64,000 nt of DNA, from NCBI GenBank assembly GCA_963540505.1, contig CAUTMV010000007.1, forward strand, positions 1 to 64,000, written 5' to 3'. A program made the position numbers and the translations under genes. The notes beneath the pieces are model-generated. The model was given only the letters and a program-made list of their open reading frames with translations, was not told the DNA's origin and searched no databases. Shown in pieces: positions 60,979-64,000 of the stretch (the stretch's first letter is position 1; each line of letters opens with the position of its first letter). Origin of the DNA: Wolinella sp963540505. GTDB taxonomy: Bacteria > Campylobacterota > Campylobacteria > Campylobacterales > Helicobacteraceae.

Positions 60979-62052
60979 ATGGATCTATACGAAGATTTAC
61001 AACGTCTAAGCAGCAGAATAGTAGGTATCAAGGATTCCGTGCAAACCGAAGAAGCCACAAAGCACTCGTTTGTTATGCCGTTTTTTCAACTTTTAGGCTA
61101 TGACATATTCGACCCGACCGTTGTCGTGCCCGAATTTACCGCCGATGTGGGAATTAAAAAAGGAGAGAAAGTCGATTATGCCATCATGCACGAGGGCAAG
61201 CCGCTCATCATTGTAGAGGTCAAAAAGCATACTGAAGTGCTGGATAAGCATTCAAGCCAGCTATATCGATATTTCAGTGCTACGGACGCTAAATTCGCGC
61301 TCCTGACCAATGGCGTGGAGTATCGCTTTTATTCTGACATAAACAAAGAAAATAAACTCGATGATAGTCCATTCCTTGTTGTGAATCTTGATGAGCTCAA
61401 TAAGCGTGACGCAAAGGCACTTGAACGCTTCACAAAAAGCGATCTAAACATTAGCGCGATACTTGAAATGGCAAATAAGCAACGCTACATTCTAGAGATT
61501 AAAAAGATATTTGAAGAAGAGACTGCTAAGCCTAGTGATGATTTGGCTGGAATCTTTGCTCGCAGAATATTACCGCAGGGAGCTCGCATAACAGGAAATG
61601 TGTTGGAACAGTTTAAGACCTATACAAAATCCGCTCTAAACGAGATAGTAGTCGATCTGGCATCAAAAAAGATAAATTCTTTGCGAGCAGGACTAACAGC
61701 AAATATAACGAATGAGAGTGAAGATAGCAGCGAGAATGAAAACAAAATTGTAACTACAGAGGAAGAGTTACAGGGCTTTTTCATTGTAAAATCAATACTC
61801 GGCGAGTATGTAGAGCTTGATAAAATTTATGCGAGAGACACAAAGAGCTATTTTGGCATACTGTTTGATGACAATAACCGTAAGTGGATAGCCAGACTGC
61901 ACTTTAACGCGGCAAATAAGCACATCGGCATTCACGAAGTAGAGAAACAAGAGATAAAATATCCACTTGAAAAGCTTGAAGATATTTATAAGCTTAGGGA
62001 CAGACTCATCGCCACAGCCAAAAGAGTCCAAGGTGCAGAAAGCGCGAAATAA
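60979..62052 (+). CDS. Orphan type I restriction HsdR N-terminal (PD-(D/E)XK) domain protein
   Basis: A 357-residue protein. The first 160 residues match the HsdR_N nuclease domain: catalytic D66 in KVDYAIMHEGKP, then E80 and K82 in IIVEVKKH, and the QLYRYF helix. The rest (about 160-357) is a charged helical and beta region of unknown fold. There is no helicase motor and no hsdM or hsdS nearby, so it is not a complete restriction enzyme. Such stand-alone proteins are often annotated as type I restriction enzyme R N-terminal family and may act in defence. It is AT-richer than its neighbours and low in the GGAATC word, suggesting transfer. Confidence 0.8.
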   Translation: MDLYEDLQRLSSRIVGIKDSVQTEEATKHSFVMPFFQLLGYDIFDPTVVVPEFTADVGIKKGEKVDYAIMHEGKPLIIVEVKKHTEVLDKHSSQLYRYFSATDAKFALLTNGVEYRFYSDINKENKLDDSPFLVVNLDELNKRDAKALERFTKSDLNISAILEMANKQRYILEIKKIFEEETAKPSDDLAGIFARRILPQGARITGNVLEQFKTYTKSALNEIVVDLASKKINSLRAGLTANITNESEDSSENENKIVTTEEELQGFFIVKSILGEYVELDKIYARDTKSYFGILFDDNNRKWIARLHFNAANKHIGIHEVEKQEIKYPLEKLEDIYKLRDRLIATAKRVQGAESAK

Positions 62053-62096
62053 AAGATACTTTCATGCTCGCTAAATGAAGAGCGATGTAAGCTAAA

Positions 62097-63368
62097 TCAA
62101 AGTCGCGCGTCGACCTCTTCTTTGGGCAAGATTCCCTTAATATCATAGACCACGCCATTAGACGCTTTAAGCGCGCCCACGCTCATGGACTTAAACTCCC
62201 CGTGCGCCACCGCAAGGAGTATCGCTCCATACCCTCCCTCGCGCTTCATCTCATCGCCGCGCTTGAGTGCGATTCCATAGACGCGCTCCACCTCGCTCGA
62301 TTCCGCCCAAGGGTCATACACATCTACTTCACAGCCAAATTCGCGCAATTCAGAGATAATATCAATCACGCGGGAGTTGCGAATATCAGGACAGTTCTCC
62401 TTAAAGGTAATTCCCAAAATCAGCACGCGCGCATGCTCGATTCTCTGCCCCTTTTTTATCATCAGCTTCACAAGCTTATTTGCGACGAAGATTCCCATGT
62501 TGTCATTAATTCGCCGCCCGGCAAGAATCACTTGCGAATGATAACCAAGCGACTGCGCCTTGTGCGTGAGGTAATAGGGGTCGACGCTGATGCAGTGCCC
62601 TCCCACTAGCCCCGGAGTAAAAGGGAGAAAATTCCATTTCGTCGCGCTCGCTTTAAGCACCTCAAGCGTGTCGATTCCCATACGTTCAAAAATCATCGCC
62701 AGCTCATTGACAAAAGCGATATTGATGTCGCGCTGGGCATTCTCAATCACTTTGGCGGCTTCAGCGACCTTGATACTGCTCGCCCTATGCGTGCCCGCCG
62801 CGATGATCGTGCGATAGAGCGCATCGACCTCCATAGCCGTCTCGAGCGTGCTTCCGCTTGTTACTTTTTTGATATTAGGAAGGCGACGCTCCTTGTCCCC
62901 GGGATTAATGCGCTCGGGCGAATATCCGCAGAAAAAATCAATATTGTATTTAAGGGCACTCTCGCGCTCCAAAATGGGCACGCAATCTTCCTCCGTGCAG
63001 CCGGGATAGACCGTGCTCTCATAGATGACAATATCCCCTTTTTTGAGCACTTTCCCCACGCTCTCGCTCGCTTTTAGGAGCGGTGTCAAATCGGGATTAT
63101 TGTAAGAATCAATCGGAGTAGGGACGGTAATGATATAAATTTGCGCCTCTTTGATTGCATTAAGCTCGCTAGTTAGTCTCAGATTCCCGCTATTGTGCGC
63201 TGAGTCCAGCTCCTCTTTACTCACCTCAAGCGTATGGTCATAGGCATTTTGCAGCTCCGCAATCCGCGAGACATTGATGTCAAATCCCCACACCTTAAAG
63301 TGCTTTGCAAACTCCACCGCCAGCGGCAACCCAACATATCCAAGCCCGATAATTGCAATGCTTTTCAC
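62097..63368 (-). CDS. Nucleotide sugar dehydrogenase (WbpA/TviB-like)
   Basis: A 423-residue UDP-glucose/GDP-mannose dehydrogenase family enzyme that oxidises a nucleotide sugar to a uronic acid for surface polysaccharide. It has the NAD site IIGLGYVGLPLAVEFAK, YESTVYPGCTEE, GYSPERINPGD and the catalytic cysteine in GGHCISVDPYYLTHKAQ. The KVIENAQRDINIAFVNELA helix is the dimer core. The TviB/WbpA subgroup (UDP-GlcNAc or UDP-GalNAc uronate) fits best, but substrate cannot be fixed. It lies downstream of glmS on the same strand. Confidence 0.9.
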   Translation of the reverse strand: MKSIAIIGLGYVGLPLAVEFAKHFKVWGFDINVSRIAELQNAYDHTLEVSKEELDSAHNSGNLRLTSELNAIKEAQIYIITVPTPIDSYNNPDLTPLLKASESVGKVLKKGDIVIYESTVYPGCTEEDCVPILERESALKYNIDFFCGYSPERINPGDKERRLPNIKKVTSGSTLETAMEVDALYRTIIAAGTHRASSIKVAEAAKVIENAQRDINIAFVNELAMIFERMGIDTLEVLKASATKWNFLPFTPGLVGGHCISVDPYYLTHKAQSLGYHSQVILAGRRINDNMGIFVANKLVKLMIKKGQRIEHARVLILGITFKENCPDIRNSRVIDIISELREFGCEVDVYDPWAESSEVERVYGIALKRGDEMKREGGYGAILLAVAHGEFKSMSVGALKASNGVVYDIKGILPKEEVDARL

Positions 63369-63385
63369 TCTCTTGCCTTTTAAAA

Positions 63386-63401
63386 AGTTTCACGTGAATC
63401 A
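63386..63401. promoter_or_regulatory. parS-like site upstream of the nucleotide sugar dehydrogenase
   Basis: AGTTTCACGTGAATCA matches 14 of 16 bases of the parS consensus, with the central TTTCACGTGAA intact. It lies 18 bp before the gene's ATG, so it could instead be a promoter operator. The rest of the 190-bp gap shows nothing clear. Confidence 0.45.
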
Positions 63402-63558
63402 AAACCCGCGCGCCACGAAAGAATCCTTGCGAAGAATCGTCCCTAAAAACCCTAATAGTCCTTTAAAAGCTTTAACAATGCACGATTCCGTCTCGCTTTT
63501 CTTACACACGCAATATCGGCAAATTTAAACGCTCGCCAAAGCAAGCGTGGGAATCGCC

Positions 63559-64000
63559 CTACTCAACCGTTACACTTTTGGCGAGATTCCTCGGCATATC
63601 GACATCATTCCCTAAGCGAATTGCAATCTCTAGGGCAAGCAGCTGCAAAACGACCATCATTTCAAAAAACTCCTCCATGTAGCTCTCGCATTTAGGGACT
63701 AGGAGCAGGTCATCAGCCCCATCAAAAGGAATCGGCGTAATCGCACAAATCGTCGCATCTCTTGCAGCAAGCTCCTCGACATTGCTCTTAATCTTCTCAT
63801 GAAGAAGATTCAAAGGCATGAGCGCCACAGTAAAAAGCTCACTATCTGCAAGTGCGATTGGTCCATGCTTCATCTCGCCACTCGGATAGCCCTCAGCGTG
63901 CAAATAGCTAATCTCTTTAAGCTTCAATGCCCCCTCCAGTGCGAGCGGATAGAAAATATCACGCCCGATAAAGAAGAATCCATGCCCGTGGAGGTAGCGT
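63559..64000 (-). CDS. glmS: Glutamine-fructose-6-phosphate aminotransferase, C-terminal part
   Basis: The last 146 codons or so of glmS; the gene continues past the right edge of the window. It contains the second SIS domain: GRDIFYPLALEGALKLKEIS, HAEGYPSGEMKHGPIAL with the isomerase glutamate and lysine region, and the family-typical ending PRNLAKSVTVE. GlmS makes glucosamine 6-phosphate for peptidoglycan and lipid A, matching the lpxA and lpxD genes in this window. The N-terminal glutaminase half is not in view. Confidence 0.95.
   Translation of the reverse strand, partial: RYLHGHGFFFIGRDIFYPLALEGALKLKEISYLHAEGYPSGEMKHGPIALADSELFTVALMPLNLLHEKIKSNVEELAARDATICAITPIPFDGADDLLLVPKCESYMEEFFEMMVVLQLLALEIAIRLGNDVDMPRNLAKSVTVE

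Noticed and set aside
1..64000. tRNA, rRNA, CRISPR arrays, insertion sequences or prophage
   Set aside because: I looked for cloverleaf arms, regular short direct repeats, transposase motifs and phage structural genes and found none.
1..64000. GGAATC excess as a simple GANTC methylation signal
   Set aside because: The excess is specific to GGAATC. Other GANTC contexts such as AGAATC or CGAATC are not obviously enriched, so GANTC alone does not explain it; this was judged by eye.

Overview
The window looks like chromosome from a Campylobacterota species, most likely Helicobacteraceae (Wolinella or a relatively GC-rich Helicobacter). Three things point there. First, gene blocks recall Helicobacter and Campylobacter: cvpA-lysS-glyA-DUF1882, rsmA-rnj-kpsF, fabZ-lpxA-clpX-mreB-mreC, pdxA-pdxJ, tig-clpP-(GGDEF)-def, and ilvB-ilvN-lpxD. 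Second, the family content is typical: a Hcp-like Sel1 protein, RNase J with a long basic N-terminus, a NifS/NifU Fe-S assembly pair and DUF2393. Third, several promoters are TGN-TATAAT type without a clear -35, and there are long poly-G/poly-C tracts. The species is inferred, not proven.

Layout. 1-2302 is an AT-rich accessory remnant: the damaged 3' part of a SIR2-family gene followed by an intact-looking HerA-type ATPase gene, i.e. a SIR2-HerA anti-phage pair. 2373-4571 (minus) holds panC and a HemN/HemW-like radical SAM gene. 4692-6550 (plus) holds prfB and a Mla-type ABC ATPase. 6697-7668 (minus) holds a secreted Sel1/Hcp-like protein and a small membrane protein behind a G11 tract. 7870-10666 (minus) holds radA-ftsY-tlpA-like. 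10745-12914 (plus) holds a 5-formyl-THF cyclo-ligase gene and rny. 12954-14747 (minus) holds yajQ-lnt. 14888-20656 (plus) holds cvpA-lysS-glyA-DUF1882-SPOR and a NosL-like gene. 21076-24209 (plus) holds ilvB-ilvN-lpxD. 24326-25246 (minus) is an AEC transporter. 25408-33800 (plus) holds ftsK, a cheW-like gene with an MCP, ilvE, an SPFH gene, hisIE and DUF2393. 33834-43153 (minus) holds a REC-PAS-GGDEF-EAL regulator and the tig-clpP-GGDEF-def-comM-pdxJ-pdxA cluster. 43336-46978 (plus) holds fliI, nifS and nifU. 46994-52316 (minus) holds a pseudogene, DUF4197, a small unknown, kpsF, rnj and rsmA. 52453-60882 (plus) holds hisF, a nucleoside-phosphorylase-like gene, rlmN, a 29-codon gene, queH, fabZ, lpxA, clpX, mreB and mreC. 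60979-62052 is an orphan HsdR-N-type nuclease gene. 62097-64000 (minus) holds a nucleotide-sugar dehydrogenase and the 3' end of glmS.

Most of the window is housekeeping: translation (prfB, lysS, def, tig, rsmA, rlmN), envelope and lipid A (lpxA, lpxD, fabZ, kpsF, lnt, mreBC, glmS), RNA decay (rny, rnj), branched-chain amino acid and histidine synthesis, B6 and pantothenate synthesis, and chemotaxis/c-di-GMP signalling. The most striking DNA-level feature is a strong excess of the hexamer GGAATC/GATTCC in all reading frames and both strands. It is missing from the SIR2-HerA remnant and from the Sel1 region. Other notable items are three homopolymeric G/C tracts placed to change expression or a protein terminus, two parS-like sites, an apparent non-canonical ftsK start, and a degraded gene fragment after nifU. 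I saw no tRNA, rRNA, CRISPR array, insertion sequence or prophage.
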